From NCBI GenBank assembly GCA_965222335.1, contig OZ244944.1, positions 434,001 through 498,000 of the forward strand: a stretch of DNA of 64,000 nt, written 5' to 3'. The stretch is from G965222335 sp965222335. GTDB lineage: Bacteria > Pseudomonadota > Gammaproteobacteria > Pseudomonadales > Halieaceae. This document shows, one piece after another, positions 47,555-55,462 of the stretch (position 1 is its first letter; every line of letters starts with the position of its first letter). Under the pieces are notes generated by a model. It was not told where the DNA came from. It ran no database searches and saw only the letters and a program-made list of their open reading frames with translations. A program made the translations under genes and the position numbers.

Positions 47555-49071
47555 CTATCGAGGCGGAATAAATTAACGGGGTCGCCGGGCGTGACCTGCC
47601 CCCGCTGCCCCACCAGGTCATCCCTGTGCAGGCGGGCAAGCAGGTCGGCATCCTCAGCGGCGGCATTGGCAATAAACCGCTGCCCGTCGTCGAGGCGTCC
47701 CAGCAGGATGCCACGCGCCGGCTTGCCGTCCGCGAAGGCCACCGCATGCGCCTCGAGAACGCCCTCGCCTTGCGGCTTTGCCGCCACTGGTACAGGCACG
47801 ACCTGGTCCAGCTCCCGCTGCAGGTCAGGGCGCCCCGCCGTCGGCCAGGCGTCCTCCCCCGGAACTGTCGAGTAGACGCCGACGGCGTGCTTGGTCAGGT
47901 AATTCCCGTTGGCGGTGACCATGCCGTGACTGCCGGCACCCCGCCTGAGCTGGCTCACCATTTCGGCGATGCCGTGCAGGGAGTAATTGTTGCCGGGGCC
48001 GCCAAACATCGTCAGGCCGCCGGTCAGGGTCACCCCGCGGGGATCATCCGACGCCAGGCCAATGGCATCACAGGCCACCTGGACTGCGGAGGGAAAGCAG
48101 CTGTAGATATCGAACAGGTCCAGATCGGCCACCGCCAGCCCGGCCTGCTCCAGGGCGGCCGCTGCCGCAGTCTGAATCGCTGGTGACTCGTGCAGTACCG
48201 GGCGCTCACTGACGTTCCAGATGTCAGTGGCGTCAGCGCCGCCGCGCAGGTAAATCCAACGCGCCGGATCGACACCCATTGTCCGCGCCCGGTCGGCAGT
48301 GGTCATGATCGCGGCCGCGGCCATATCCACGCCCAGAATGGCATTCATCACCCGGGTGTAGGGATAGGTGATCATGCGATTGCGGTTGTCGGTACTGATG
48401 GCAGCCTCGGGGGTCCAGGTGTCGCGGCGCCAGGCGTGGGGGTTGGCCGCCGCGACCTCGCTCATCCGGCTGATCATCCCGCCAAGGTGCGCGAGGTGTT
48501 GATCCCGGTTCCAGCCCCGGGCATGACGCAGGGCACTTTCGAACAGGGGGTAGGTGTTCACCGGCTCGAACATGCCGTGGGCCTTTTCCAGCTCGGTGCA
48601 CGGCGGGCGCGACTCCCCCAGCAGCACGGCCTCATGCGCACCACCGCGGCTCCAGTGGCCGAGATCGGCACCTGTCTTCAGCCCTTCGGAAAGCGTGGCA
48701 ATCAGCTCACCGCCGCAGATGAGCACACATTGCGCCTCGCCGGCCGCGAGCCTGTCGGCGAAGTGATTCACCAGCTGCTGTGGTGTATTGCCGCCCACCT
48801 CGGTGGTATAGGTTTGCGCCTCGATGCCGAGGCGCTCGCACACCGCGGAGCCGGGATTGGGCGGCATCAGCTCTGTCAGGCCGGGCACCAGACCTGCAAG
48901 GAAGGGAACCGAAGCCACCGTGTCGATCGACTTGAGCAGCTGCGCCCCGCCAGCATCCTCAACCGCGGCAGTGGAGACGGCGCAAAGGGCGTCAATCAGG
49001 GTTCGCTCCGGGCTCTTGTCGCGCCAGGTCTGTTGCGCAACGCCGATGAGGACGGGACGGTTGTCAGGCAT
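47551..49071 (-). CDS. Thiolase-like protein with C-terminal extra domain, catalytic Cys not evident
   Basis: 506 aa, annotated in relatives as acetyl-CoA acetyltransferase. Thiolase-fold halves are visible (VLIGVAQQTWRDKSPER at the start; GGLTMFGGPGNNYSLHGIAEM near residue 350 with the catalytic His). At the place where thiolases carry the nucleophilic Cys the sequence reads TEVGGNTPQQL near residue 92, without a cysteine. The last ~105 residues form an additional beta-rich domain. This matches the thiolase-like (TLP) group rather than a standard degradative thiolase, so CoA binding is likely but thiolysis is doubtful. 26 bp upstream of the GST gene. Confidence 0.8.
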   Translation of the reverse strand: MPDNRPVLIGVAQQTWRDKSPERTLIDALCAVSTAAVEDAGGAQLLKSIDTVASVPFLAGLVPGLTELMPPNPGSAVCERLGIEAQTYTTEVGGNTPQQLVNHFADRLAAGEAQCVLICGGELIATLSEGLKTGADLGHWSRGGAHEAVLLGESRPPCTELEKAHGMFEPVNTYPLFESALRHARGWNRDQHLAHLGGMISRMSEVAAANPHAWRRDTWTPEAAISTDNRNRMITYPYTRVMNAILGVDMAAAAIMTTADRARTMGVDPARWIYLRGGADATDIWNVSERPVLHESPAIQTAAAAALEQAGLAVADLDLFDIYSCFPSAVQVACDAIGLASDDPRGVTLTGGLTMFGGPGNNYSLHGIAEMVSQLRRGAGSHGMVTANGNYLTKHAVGVYSTVPGEDAWPTAGRPDLQRELDQVVPVPVAAKPQGEGVLEAHAVAFADGKPARGILLGRLDDGQRFIANAAAEDADLLARLHRDDLVGQRGQVTPGDPVNLFRLDS

Positions 49072-49097
49072 ATACGGTTCCTTGAATTTATTGCTTA

Positions 49098-49706
49098 CTA
49101 AGGCGCCGCGGTGGCAAAGGCCGGCAGGGCCTCGAGGGCTGAGCAGATTGCCACCAGTCTTGGAAAGGGCGCCAGGTCCAGATCAAAGCGGCGGGCGTTC
49201 GCCATCTGCGGCACGAGGCACACGTCGGCCAGCGTGACCTGATCACCCGCCATGTAGGGCGCCGCCAGAACCTGCTGTTCCAGGGCGGTAAAGCCCGCCC
49301 GCAGCCAGTGGTGGTACCAGGCCAGCTTCTGCGCTTCGCTGCAGGCGAGGTCGTCCACCAGGTAGCGCAACACGCGCAGATTATTCAGGGGGTGAATGTC
49401 ACAGGCGATGGCATACATCATCCCGCGTACCCTGGCCCGCGCTGCCGCATCCACCGGCAGCAGGGGCGGCTCGGGGTAGCGCTCATCCAGCCATTCGAGA
49501 ATGGCCAGGGACTGGGTAAAGGTAGCCCCGGTATCGTCGCCCAACGCGGGCACCAGGCCCTGCGGATTGACCGCGAGATAGTCGTCACTGCGCTGCTCGG
49601 CCTCAACCAGGTTGATGACCGTCGAGTCGTAGGCGAGCCCTTTCAGGTTCAGCGCGATGCGCACACGGTAAGCGGCGGAGGAGCGGGGATAATCGTAGAG
49701 TTTCAC
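49098..49706 (-). CDS. maiA: Maleylacetoacetate isomerase / zeta-class GST
   Basis: 202 aa glutathione S-transferase of the zeta class, which isomerises maleylacetoacetate (or maleylpyruvate) in tyrosine/aromatic breakdown. The catalytic N-terminal motif SSAAYRVRIALNLKGL is at residues 9-24, NPQGLVPAL near residue 48, and QMANARRFDLDLAPFP near the C-terminus. The start codon is GTG at 49706 with GAGGAGG upstream. The usual partners homogentisate dioxygenase and fumarylacetoacetase are not in the window; the dienelactone hydrolase 12 bp away is its only catabolic neighbour. The specific substrate is therefore inferred. Confidence 0.85.
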   Translation of the reverse strand: MKLYDYPRSSAAYRVRIALNLKGLAYDSTVINLVEAEQRSDDYLAVNPQGLVPALGDDTGATFTQSLAILEWLDERYPEPPLLPVDAAARARVRGMMYAIACDIHPLNNLRVLRYLVDDLACSEAQKLAWYHHWLRAGFTALEQQVLAAPYMAGDQVTLADVCLVPQMANARRFDLDLAPFPRLVAICSALEALPAFATAAP

Positions 49707-49718
49707 CGTCGGTCCTCC

Positions 49719-50438
49719 TCAGCCCAGCTGTTCCCGCAGGAAATTGCCGATGGCTTCGCTCGCGCGCCGGTCGGCAACGGCATTGTACAGGGTGCCCATA
49801 TCGGGGTTGTCAGCCGCCGGATTGGTGAAGGCATGCAGGGTGTTGCCGTAAGCGTGCAGCTGCCAGTCGGCGCCCGCGGCCGACATCTCACTGGCCAGGG
49901 CGAGCACGGTATCGGGGGGCACCATGGGGTCGTCGTAGCCGTGCAGGCAGAGCACGCTGGCGTCGATGCTGCTCGAGGGCGACTGCTCCGGAGGCGTGAA
50001 CAGGCCGTGTACACTGATCACCGCACGCACCGGCGCCCGCATCCGCGCAAGATCCAGCACGCACAGGCCGCCGAAACAATAGCCGATCGCGGCCAGCCGC
50101 GATGCGTCCACTTCGTCCTGCCCGGACAGCGCCTCAATGGCGGCGCCGAGGCGTGCCTGCAGCAGCAGCCTGTCGGCGAGCAATGGACGGATCAGCGCCT
50201 GGTTCTCCTCCAAGCTGGTACCCCGCACCCCGCGACCGTATACGTCCAGGGCGAAGCCAACATAGCCCTGCTCTGCGAGCTCGCGCACCTTTTGCTCCTC
50301 GAGCTCGCCACGTCCGGCCCAGGTGTGGGCCACGGCAACGCCAGGGCGCGGTTCGGTAACGGTACTGTCCCATGCCAACACCCCCTCGAATGTCGTGTCC
50401 GCGTGAAGGTACTCAACCCGCCGGGTCTGGATACTCAC
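49719..50438 (-). CDS. Dienelactone hydrolase family protein
   Basis: 239 aa alpha/beta hydrolase with the Cys-type triad of dienelactone hydrolases: nucleophile in IGYCFGGLC near residue 123, Asp in LHGYDDPMVP near residue 172, His in HAFTNP near residue 205. It acts on enol-lactones or related esters; the exact substrate is unknown. The start is GTG at 50438 with an excellent AGGAGG five bases upstream and a TATAAT further upstream (see promoter entry). Followed 12 bp later by the GST gene, likely co-transcribed. Confidence 0.86.
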   Translation of the reverse strand: MSIQTRRVEYLHADTTFEGVLAWDSTVTEPRPGVAVAHTWAGRGELEEQKVRELAEQGYVGFALDVYGRGVRGTSLEENQALIRPLLADRLLLQARLGAAIEALSGQDEVDASRLAAIGYCFGGLCVLDLARMRAPVRAVISVHGLFTPPEQSPSSSIDASVLCLHGYDDPMVPPDTVLALASEMSAAGADWQLHAYGNTLHAFTNPAADNPDMGTLYNAVADRRASEAIGNFLREQLG

Positions 50439-50459
50439 TATGACCTCCTGTGAACTGGA

Positions 50460-50474
50460 ATAATCTGGATTATA
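50460..50474 (-). promoter_or_regulatory. -10 element overlapping a palindromic operator candidate
   Basis: On the minus strand TATAAT (50474-50469) precedes the dienelactone hydrolase GTG by 30 bp. It overlaps a perfect palindrome ATAATC-TG-GATTAT at 50460-50473. Overlap of an inverted repeat with the -10 suggests repression by a TetR- or MarR-type dimer, but no such gene is adjacent. Confidence 0.45.
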
Positions 50475-50483
50475 CGTGTGTTA

Positions 50484-52394
50484 TCACTGGCCGCCATCGT
50501 CGACCACCCGCAGGCAGGGGCGTTCCCGCTGCAGCAGCAGCCCGTGCAGTTCAATCCCGTTGTTGCTGCGATATTGGGCCAGAAGGAAGCGGGCGATCTC
50601 CGCGGTAATGACCTGACCGGGGTTCAGCACCGGGATTCCCGGCGGATAGGGCACCACCTGGTCAGCGCTCACCGCACCCACCAGGGATTCATTGATGCCG
50701 CCGGATGCGGACGCCAGCTCCATGGCCCGCGATGGCCCGAAGTAGGCGGTTCGTGGCAACTCGCGAAACAAGGACAGCGGCGGCAGCTGCACGGGATCGT
50801 CCTCCTCGTGAGCGCCCTCCCCGCCGCGCCGCGAGGCCAGCTTCTGGAAGGCGTTCAGCAAGCGCAGCAGTTTGCTCTCGGTGGCCCCCGGGGTGACCAG
50901 CACAGTCAGGGTATTGTGGGTGACTTTCTCCAGCTGGATGCCAAAATCCTCAAACAGGATCAACTGCACCCGGCGCGCGCTCAGGCCGCTGCCGCTGGTG
51001 TCCACGGTGAGTTTGCAGGGGTCGAGGCGGATGCCGTCATCCGCCAGTTCCAGCGGCAACATGTCCGCGAGGTCCAGCACCCGAAAAATGCCCGTGCGAT
51101 TGATTCCCTCTCGCAGCCGGGCGGCGAGATCCAGGCAGCGTGCCACGAGGCTGAAACCCTCCAGGCTGGCCTGTTTGCGTGCCACATCCAGGCTCGCGAT
51201 CATCGCGTACTGGGGGCTGGTGGACGCGTGCATATTCAGGCTTTCGCGAAAACGGTGCTCATCGAAGTCCGGATCCGCCACGTGAATCATGCTTGCCTGG
51301 GAAAATGCCGACAGCATCTTGTGGGTACTCTGGGTCACGTAATCGGCGCCACAGGCCAGCGCGGTGGGGTGTAGCTGTGGATGACAGCGGCCGTGGGCGT
51401 ACCATGCCTCATCGATCAGGACCTTGATGCCCCGCTCATGCGCCGCGTCCACAATCGGCCGCAGGTCGTAGCGGAATCCGTCATAGGTGCAGGACGTCAG
51501 CACCAGCAGCCGCGCATCCGGGTGCGCATCGAGGGCCTCGAGTACACGCGCCCGGGGCACCGGGCCGTAGAGTCCAAAACGTGTTTTCACCGACGCGGGC
51601 AGGTACACGGGCAAGGCCCCGAACAGGATCACCGCATGGTGCACCGACTTGTGACACGCCTGATCGAGAATCACCTTGCCGCCGGCTCCCAACAGGTGCT
51701 GCACTATCACCTTGTTGGCCGTCGAGGTCCCATTGGTGACAAAGAAGGTGTGGCGGGCACCGAAGGTATCCGCAGCCAGTTCCTGGGCTTCCTGGATCAC
51801 GCTGTGGGGCTCTAGCAGCGAGTCCAGCGACTGCACCGACACCGACAGGTCGGTGTTGAAAATGTGTTCCCCCATGAGGCGATAAAAATCTGCCACCCAG
51901 GGACTGTCCCGGAGACTGTCACCACCGGAGTGCCCCGGGGTATGCCAGGCGTCCTTGGCGCTGTAAACATAGTCGCGCAGGGTATCCGCAAAGGGCGTGC
52001 GGGCGCGACGCTGGATCGCGTTACGCACCTGGCGGAACAGCTGGCTGCGCTTGTCATCGCGGCGATCGCACAGCTCTACCGCAACTTCCGGCAGGTCCGC
52101 CTCACCCTGCACCAGCAGGAACAGGTCCAGTTCGGGCCGCAGGTCATACAGTGCCCGCAGCAACGCCGCGCTGTCAGCCACCGCCAGGGCATCGATCACC
52201 ACGGCCTGGAGGGCGCCACTGCGCCCCGCCAGCGCAATCACTGCGGCGGCGTCCTCCAGCGGTGTGAAGCGCAGCTCGCAGCAGCCCGGCTGGCGCGCGT
52301 CGGCGGCGGCACAGGTTTCCAGGGCCGATCGCAGCGAGTCGCGAAAGCCCGTGTCCTCGCTGACTACCGCAACGTCCACGCTTACCATTTGCAC
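50484..52394 (-). CDS. Orn/Lys/Arg-type PLP decarboxylase
   Basis: 636 aa fold-type I decarboxylase. The N-terminal receiver-like wing domain is at about 1-130 (VDVAVVSEDTGFRDSLRSA). The PLP domain holds the Schiff-base lysine in TQSTHKMLSAFSQASM near residue 357, with CHKSVHHAVILFGA and DEAWYAHGR before it. The C-terminal domain ends with YPPGIPVLNPGQVI. It is shorter than E. coli SpeC/CadA/AdiA (about 710-755 aa). Substrate (ornithine, lysine or arginine) undetermined; the product would be putrescine, cadaverine or agmatine. GTG 52394 has AAGGA 6 bp upstream, favouring it over ATG 52388. Confidence 0.87.
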   Translation of the reverse strand: MQMVSVDVAVVSEDTGFRDSLRSALETCAAADARQPGCCELRFTPLEDAAAVIALAGRSGALQAVVIDALAVADSAALLRALYDLRPELDLFLLVQGEADLPEVAVELCDRRDDKRSQLFRQVRNAIQRRARTPFADTLRDYVYSAKDAWHTPGHSGGDSLRDSPWVADFYRLMGEHIFNTDLSVSVQSLDSLLEPHSVIQEAQELAADTFGARHTFFVTNGTSTANKVIVQHLLGAGGKVILDQACHKSVHHAVILFGALPVYLPASVKTRFGLYGPVPRARVLEALDAHPDARLLVLTSCTYDGFRYDLRPIVDAAHERGIKVLIDEAWYAHGRCHPQLHPTALACGADYVTQSTHKMLSAFSQASMIHVADPDFDEHRFRESLNMHASTSPQYAMIASLDVARKQASLEGFSLVARCLDLAARLREGINRTGIFRVLDLADMLPLELADDGIRLDPCKLTVDTSGSGLSARRVQLILFEDFGIQLEKVTHNTLTVLVTPGATESKLLRLLNAFQKLASRRGGEGAHEEDDPVQLPPLSLFRELPRTAYFGPSRAMELASASGGINESLVGAVSADQVVPYPPGIPVLNPGQVITAEIARFLLAQYRSNNGIELHGLLLQRERPCLRVVDDGGQ

Positions 52395-52493
52395 AGCTTG
52401 TCCTTCGTTCCGCTCATTGCCCGGCTCCAGTGTAGGCCCGCCGCACAGCGGATTGAATAGCCGGGCAGAGAAATCGGACGGCCGCGAGGTATT

Positions 52494-53246
52494 TCAGGCG
52501 GCACCCGGCTTGTAGGCTTCCGGGTCCAGTCGCCGCATCTCGGCTTCTATCCAGAGCTCAATCTCGTCCATCAGTTCACCGGGCTCGCGGCCAATGGCGG
52601 GCACCGGAGTGCCAATGGACACGTCTATCACTCCCGGGGTGAACGAGAATGACCGCCGCGGCCAGCAGCGCCCGGAAGTTACTGCCACCGGTATCACGCT
52701 GGCCCCCGTCGCCACCGCCAGCCGCGTGGCGCCGGTCTTGTAGTCCCCCTTGCTACCCCGCCGGGTACGGGTGCCCTCTGGAAACATGATCACCCACTTG
52801 CCACGATCCATCAGCGTGCGCCCCTGCTCCGCGACCTTGGCCCAGGCCTCGCTGCGTTTACTGCGGTCGATGTGGATCATGCCCAGCCGGCCGATACACC
52901 AGCCGAAGATCGGGATATTCAGTAGCTCGCGCTTGAACACGTAGGCCAGGGGGTGGGGCGTCATGCTGGGGAAGAAGAAGGTTTCCCAGGTTGACTGGTG
53001 CTTGGGGCAGAGCACGATGCGGCGCATATCGTTGTGGGTCGGCAGGTTTTCAGCGCCGTAAACCCGGTACCTGACCCCACCGACCGCGCGGGCAACGGCA
53101 ATCACGCCTCTCAGCCAGGGCACCGCAAACCACCACCAGAGCTTGTCGTCGCGCAGTACCAGGGAAGCGAGAATCAGGGCGAGGCCAAACGGAATGATCG
53201 ATACCACGATCCAGAGGAATACCAGCGCTGAGCGTAGTCCATTCAT
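52494..53246 (-). CDS. PlsC-like lysophospholipid acyltransferase
   Basis: 250 aa 1-acylglycerol-3-phosphate acyltransferase family member. N-terminal membrane segment (about 5-28), catalytic His in CPKHQSTWETFF near residue 77 (an H-x4-E version of the usual H-x4-D), and the glycerol-phosphate motif MFPEGTRTRRG near residue 153. It acylates lysophospholipid at the inner membrane in phosphatidic acid synthesis or remodelling. The ATG overlaps the stop of the upstream esterase gene by 4 bp, so the two are coupled. Confidence 0.88.
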   Translation of the reverse strand: MNGLRSALVFLWIVVSIIPFGLALILASLVLRDDKLWWWFAVPWLRGVIAVARAVGGVRYRVYGAENLPTHNDMRRIVLCPKHQSTWETFFFPSMTPHPLAYVFKRELLNIPIFGWCIGRLGMIHIDRSKRSEAWAKVAEQGRTLMDRGKWVIMFPEGTRTRRGSKGDYKTGATRLAVATGASVIPVAVTSGRCWPRRSFSFTPGVIDVSIGTPVPAIGREPGELMDEIELWIEAEMRRLDPEAYKPGAA

Positions 53247-54319
53247 GCTGCCGCGCTTTCCGTGCCAGTATCTCTTTCAATCCGCTGCAAAAATTCCGCA
53301 ATTCGCTCGTAGGCTTCCTCCGCTTCCGGCAGTTCCGGGGTAAACACCTGCCACACGTGCACCATGTGCGGCCAGCTTTGCAGCTCCACCGGGCTGCCCG
53401 CGAGCTGTGCCTTGTGAACATAGCGCCTGGCGTCGTCCAGCAGCATCTCCGCTTCACTCACCTGGACCAGCACCGGGGGCAGTCCAGCCAGATCCCCGCG
53501 CACAGGCGAAACATCGGGATTCGAGGGGCGCATCCGCGCGGTCAGCCAGGCGACCCACCACAGCAGGGGCTGGGGATAGCGCGTGAGGTAACCGAAAGCC
53601 GGTCCCAGCATGGGATCCGTGGCCAGGTTGGTGCGCAGGCTCGGCGAGCTCATGGTGGCGTCGGTGGCGGGCGAGAACGCAATAGCGGCATCCGGTGCGC
53701 GCAGGCCCTCGTCCCGCACCCAGGCAATCAGTGACAGGGTGAGGTTGCCCCCCGCGGAGTCACCGCCCACCACCAGCAGGGACGGGCTGCCCTCGCCATC
53801 CGGGCCATTGTGCAGGATCCAGCGGTAGGCATCGCGACAGTCGACGATGCCATCGAGACGCCGGTGCTCCGGCATCAGCCGATAGTCGAGGGAAAAAACC
53901 GCGGCATTGGCTACCTGGGACAGTTTGTTGGTGATCGAGCGGTGGCTTTTGGGACTGCCGGCCAGCCAGGCGCCACCGTGAATATAGAGAATTCTCCGCG
54001 CGGGGTCCGCATCCGGGGCGACAACCCATTCACCGCGTATGTTGCCATCGCTTACCGGCGTGAAGCTGCTGATAAAGTCACGCCCCTCGCTGATGCCGTC
54101 CATCTGCTCGCGCATGGAGACCAGGCGCGCCCGACCCCGCTTGCCCTGGCTGGCACCCAGCAACTTTGACAGGGATGCCACAACCTCGTGGTGGGCCTCA
54201 CTGGGCGCCCGGTCGGGCTGCGGCAGGCCTTCCGTGTCCAGATAGGAAAGATCCGCACCGCGCAGGTGGTAGTAGGTAAACACCAGCAACAGTACAACAG
54301 CGAGCAAGAGCCATATCAT
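53243..54319 (-). CDS. HSL-family membrane-anchored esterase
   Basis: 358 aa from ATG 54319, preceded by AAGGAG at 7 bp. N-terminal hydrophobic anchor (about 1-16), then an alpha/beta hydrolase of the hormone-sensitive lipase type: oxyanion motif YIHGGAWLAG near residue 117, nucleophile GGDSAGGNL near residue 189, Asp in EAEMLLDDARRY and His in HMVHVWQ near the C-terminus. Hydrolyses short- or medium-chain esters. Coupled to the acyltransferase gene by a 4-bp overlap, suggesting membrane-lipid or ester turnover. Confidence 0.86.
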   Translation of the reverse strand: MIWLLLAVVLLLVFTYYHLRGADLSYLDTEGLPQPDRAPSEAHHEVVASLSKLLGASQGKRGRARLVSMREQMDGISEGRDFISSFTPVSDGNIRGEWVVAPDADPARRILYIHGGAWLAGSPKSHRSITNKLSQVANAAVFSLDYRLMPEHRRLDGIVDCRDAYRWILHNGPDGEGSPSLLVVGGDSAGGNLTLSLIAWVRDEGLRAPDAAIAFSPATDATMSSPSLRTNLATDPMLGPAFGYLTRYPQPLLWWVAWLTARMRPSNPDVSPVRGDLAGLPPVLVQVSEAEMLLDDARRYVHKAQLAGSPVELQSWPHMVHVWQVFTPELPEAEEAYERIAEFLQRIERDTGTESAAA

Positions 54320-54394
54320 GCGCAATCTCCTTGAATTCGAGGTGCATTAAAACAGAATGGCGGGCCCGCCACAAAAGGCCTGCCGACGCTCTCA

Positions 54395-54423
54395 CTGTCA
54401 TTCTCAAGGCGCCCGGGTATACT
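54395..54423 (+). promoter_or_regulatory. Candidate sigma70 promoter of the small basic-tail protein gene
   Basis: -35 CTGTCA (54395-54400), 17-bp spacer, -10 TATACT (54418-54423). The predicted start site is near 54430, so an upstream ATG at 54331 cannot be the initiator; the GTG at 54469 falls about 40 bp into the transcript. Confidence 0.5.
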
Positions 54424-54468
54424 GGTGGTTTGGGCATTTCACAGACGCAACGGGCAACCACAAATCGC

Positions 54469-54804
54469 GTGAAGAAACCGACCTCAAAAGCTGATCTCAG
54501 AGCTCATCTGGAGCAGGAAACCGAACGTTTCCTGAGCGAGGGGGGAGAGGTGAAGTCTATTCCCCGTGGCCTGAGCGGCAACGAGGACACGGGCGCCCCG
54601 GGCTTTGCTACCCGCCGCCTGTTTACCGAGCCCAGGGCAGAACGCACACTGGTGCCTGAGGTCGTCGCGGCAATCGAGAAACGTCGCCAGTCACTGCGCA
54701 AGCGCACGCCGGAACCGCGCCGTTCGCGGCTGCCAAGACCGCGCCGCAAGACGATTTACGACGATTTCGGCGAGCCACTGCGCCGGGTGTGGGTGGAAGA
54801 CTGA
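54469..54804 (+). CDS. Small uncharacterised protein with FLSxGGxV motif
   Basis: 111 aa from GTG 54469 (V/MKKPTSKADLRAHLEQ). The start is supported by the promoter at 54395-54423. Residues about 14-32 read ETERFLSEGGEVKSIPRG: a short helix plus GG loop that resembles the central motif of small RNA-polymerase-associated proteins such as Pseudomonas SutA. The rest is charged, with Arg/Lys/Pro-rich stretches and a C-terminal IYDDFGEPLRRVWVED. No enzyme domain. Function unknown; a nucleic-acid or RNA-polymerase contact is a guess. Convergent with the sortase-substrate gene. Confidence 0.65.
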   Translation: MKKPTSKADLRAHLEQETERFLSEGGEVKSIPRGLSGNEDTGAPGFATRRLFTEPRAERTLVPEVVAAIEKRRQSLRKRTPEPRRSRLPRPRRKTIYDDFGEPLRRVWVED

Positions 54805-54810
54805 GAGAAG

Positions 54811-54867
54811 CGGGCGCGAAGCGCCCGGCGATTGAGAAACCGGGCGACCGCAGGTGCGCGGTGCCCG
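54811..54867. terminator. Two hairpins between convergent genes
   Basis: Hairpin 1 (54811-54827): perfect 7-bp stem CGGGCGC/GCGCCCG with loop GAA, 6 bp after the stop of the small protein gene. Hairpin 2 (54841-54867): CGGGC-G-ACCGC paired with GCGGT-GCCCG, a 10-bp stem with one bulge. Neither is followed by a T-run, so they are probable bidirectional end-of-transcript structures rather than classic terminators. Confidence 0.5.
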
Positions 54868-54878
54868 ATCAGCGGCGC

Positions 54879-55451
54879 TCAGGCACGGCGCCGACGTATC
54901 GCGGTCAGCAAGCCGCCGAGAACCAGCAGACCACCGCCGCCAAGGCCGACCAGGAATAGCGGGCTCGCCGTCGTCGGCATTGCCACCGCATCCTCGATCA
55001 TCACCGTCTCTTCCACCATGATCGTCACGTCGCTCTCGTCCGCGCTGCCGCCGCTGTCGTGGGTGGCGAAAGCGAAGCGGTCCTGCGGCATATAGACGTT
55101 CAGCTCCTGGCCGCGAACCAGTTCCGAAGCGCGGTACTTACGTCCGGCGATATCGGCACGCCAGGTTGTCGGCACCTGCACGGAGTGTGACGGCCCTTTG
55201 CTGCCATCCGTGTGCAGGGTCCGGAAGGTCACGCGATTGCCACGCACGCGCTGCACCTCGATCGATACCTTGGCGTACAGCTTTCCGTCCTGCTCGTAAA
55301 CCCCCTGGCACGACTGTTCGACGTCGGGATACTCAGCCTTCACTGCAGCGGCCCACTCCAGATCATCGCAGGTGGGTGCCTGGGCACTCGCCTGACCACT
55401 CAGGGCTATTGCCAGGACTGCCGTACCCGCCAGTAACGTTTTTCGTATCAT
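54879..55451 (-). CDS. Secreted protein with C-terminal sortase-type sorting signal
   Basis: 190 aa from ATG 55451, which has AGGAG 7 bp upstream. Signal peptide 1-23 (ends ASA). The mature domain about 24-155 is not recognised; Cys28 and Cys48 could form a disulfide. The C-terminus has the three parts of a sorting signal: MPTTAS at 158-163 (LPxTA-like, predicted cut between Thr161 and Ala162), hydrophobic PLFLVGLGGGGLLVLGGLL, and a positive tail RRRRA. It is encoded directly after a sortase gene (4 bp overlap of the sortase stop with the alternative ATG at 55466), so it is very probably the sortase substrate. The recipient molecule in a Gram-negative envelope is unknown. Confidence 0.75.
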   Translation of the reverse strand: MIRKTLLAGTAVLAIALSGQASAQAPTCDDLEWAAAVKAEYPDVEQSCQGVYEQDGKLYAKVSIEVQRVRGNRVTFRTLHTDGSKGPSHSVQVPTTWRADIAGRKYRASELVRGQELNVYMPQDRFAFATHDSGGSADESDVTIMVEETVMIEDAVAMPTTASPLFLVGLGGGGLLVLGGLLTAIRRRRA

Positions 55452-55462
55452 TCGATCTCTCC

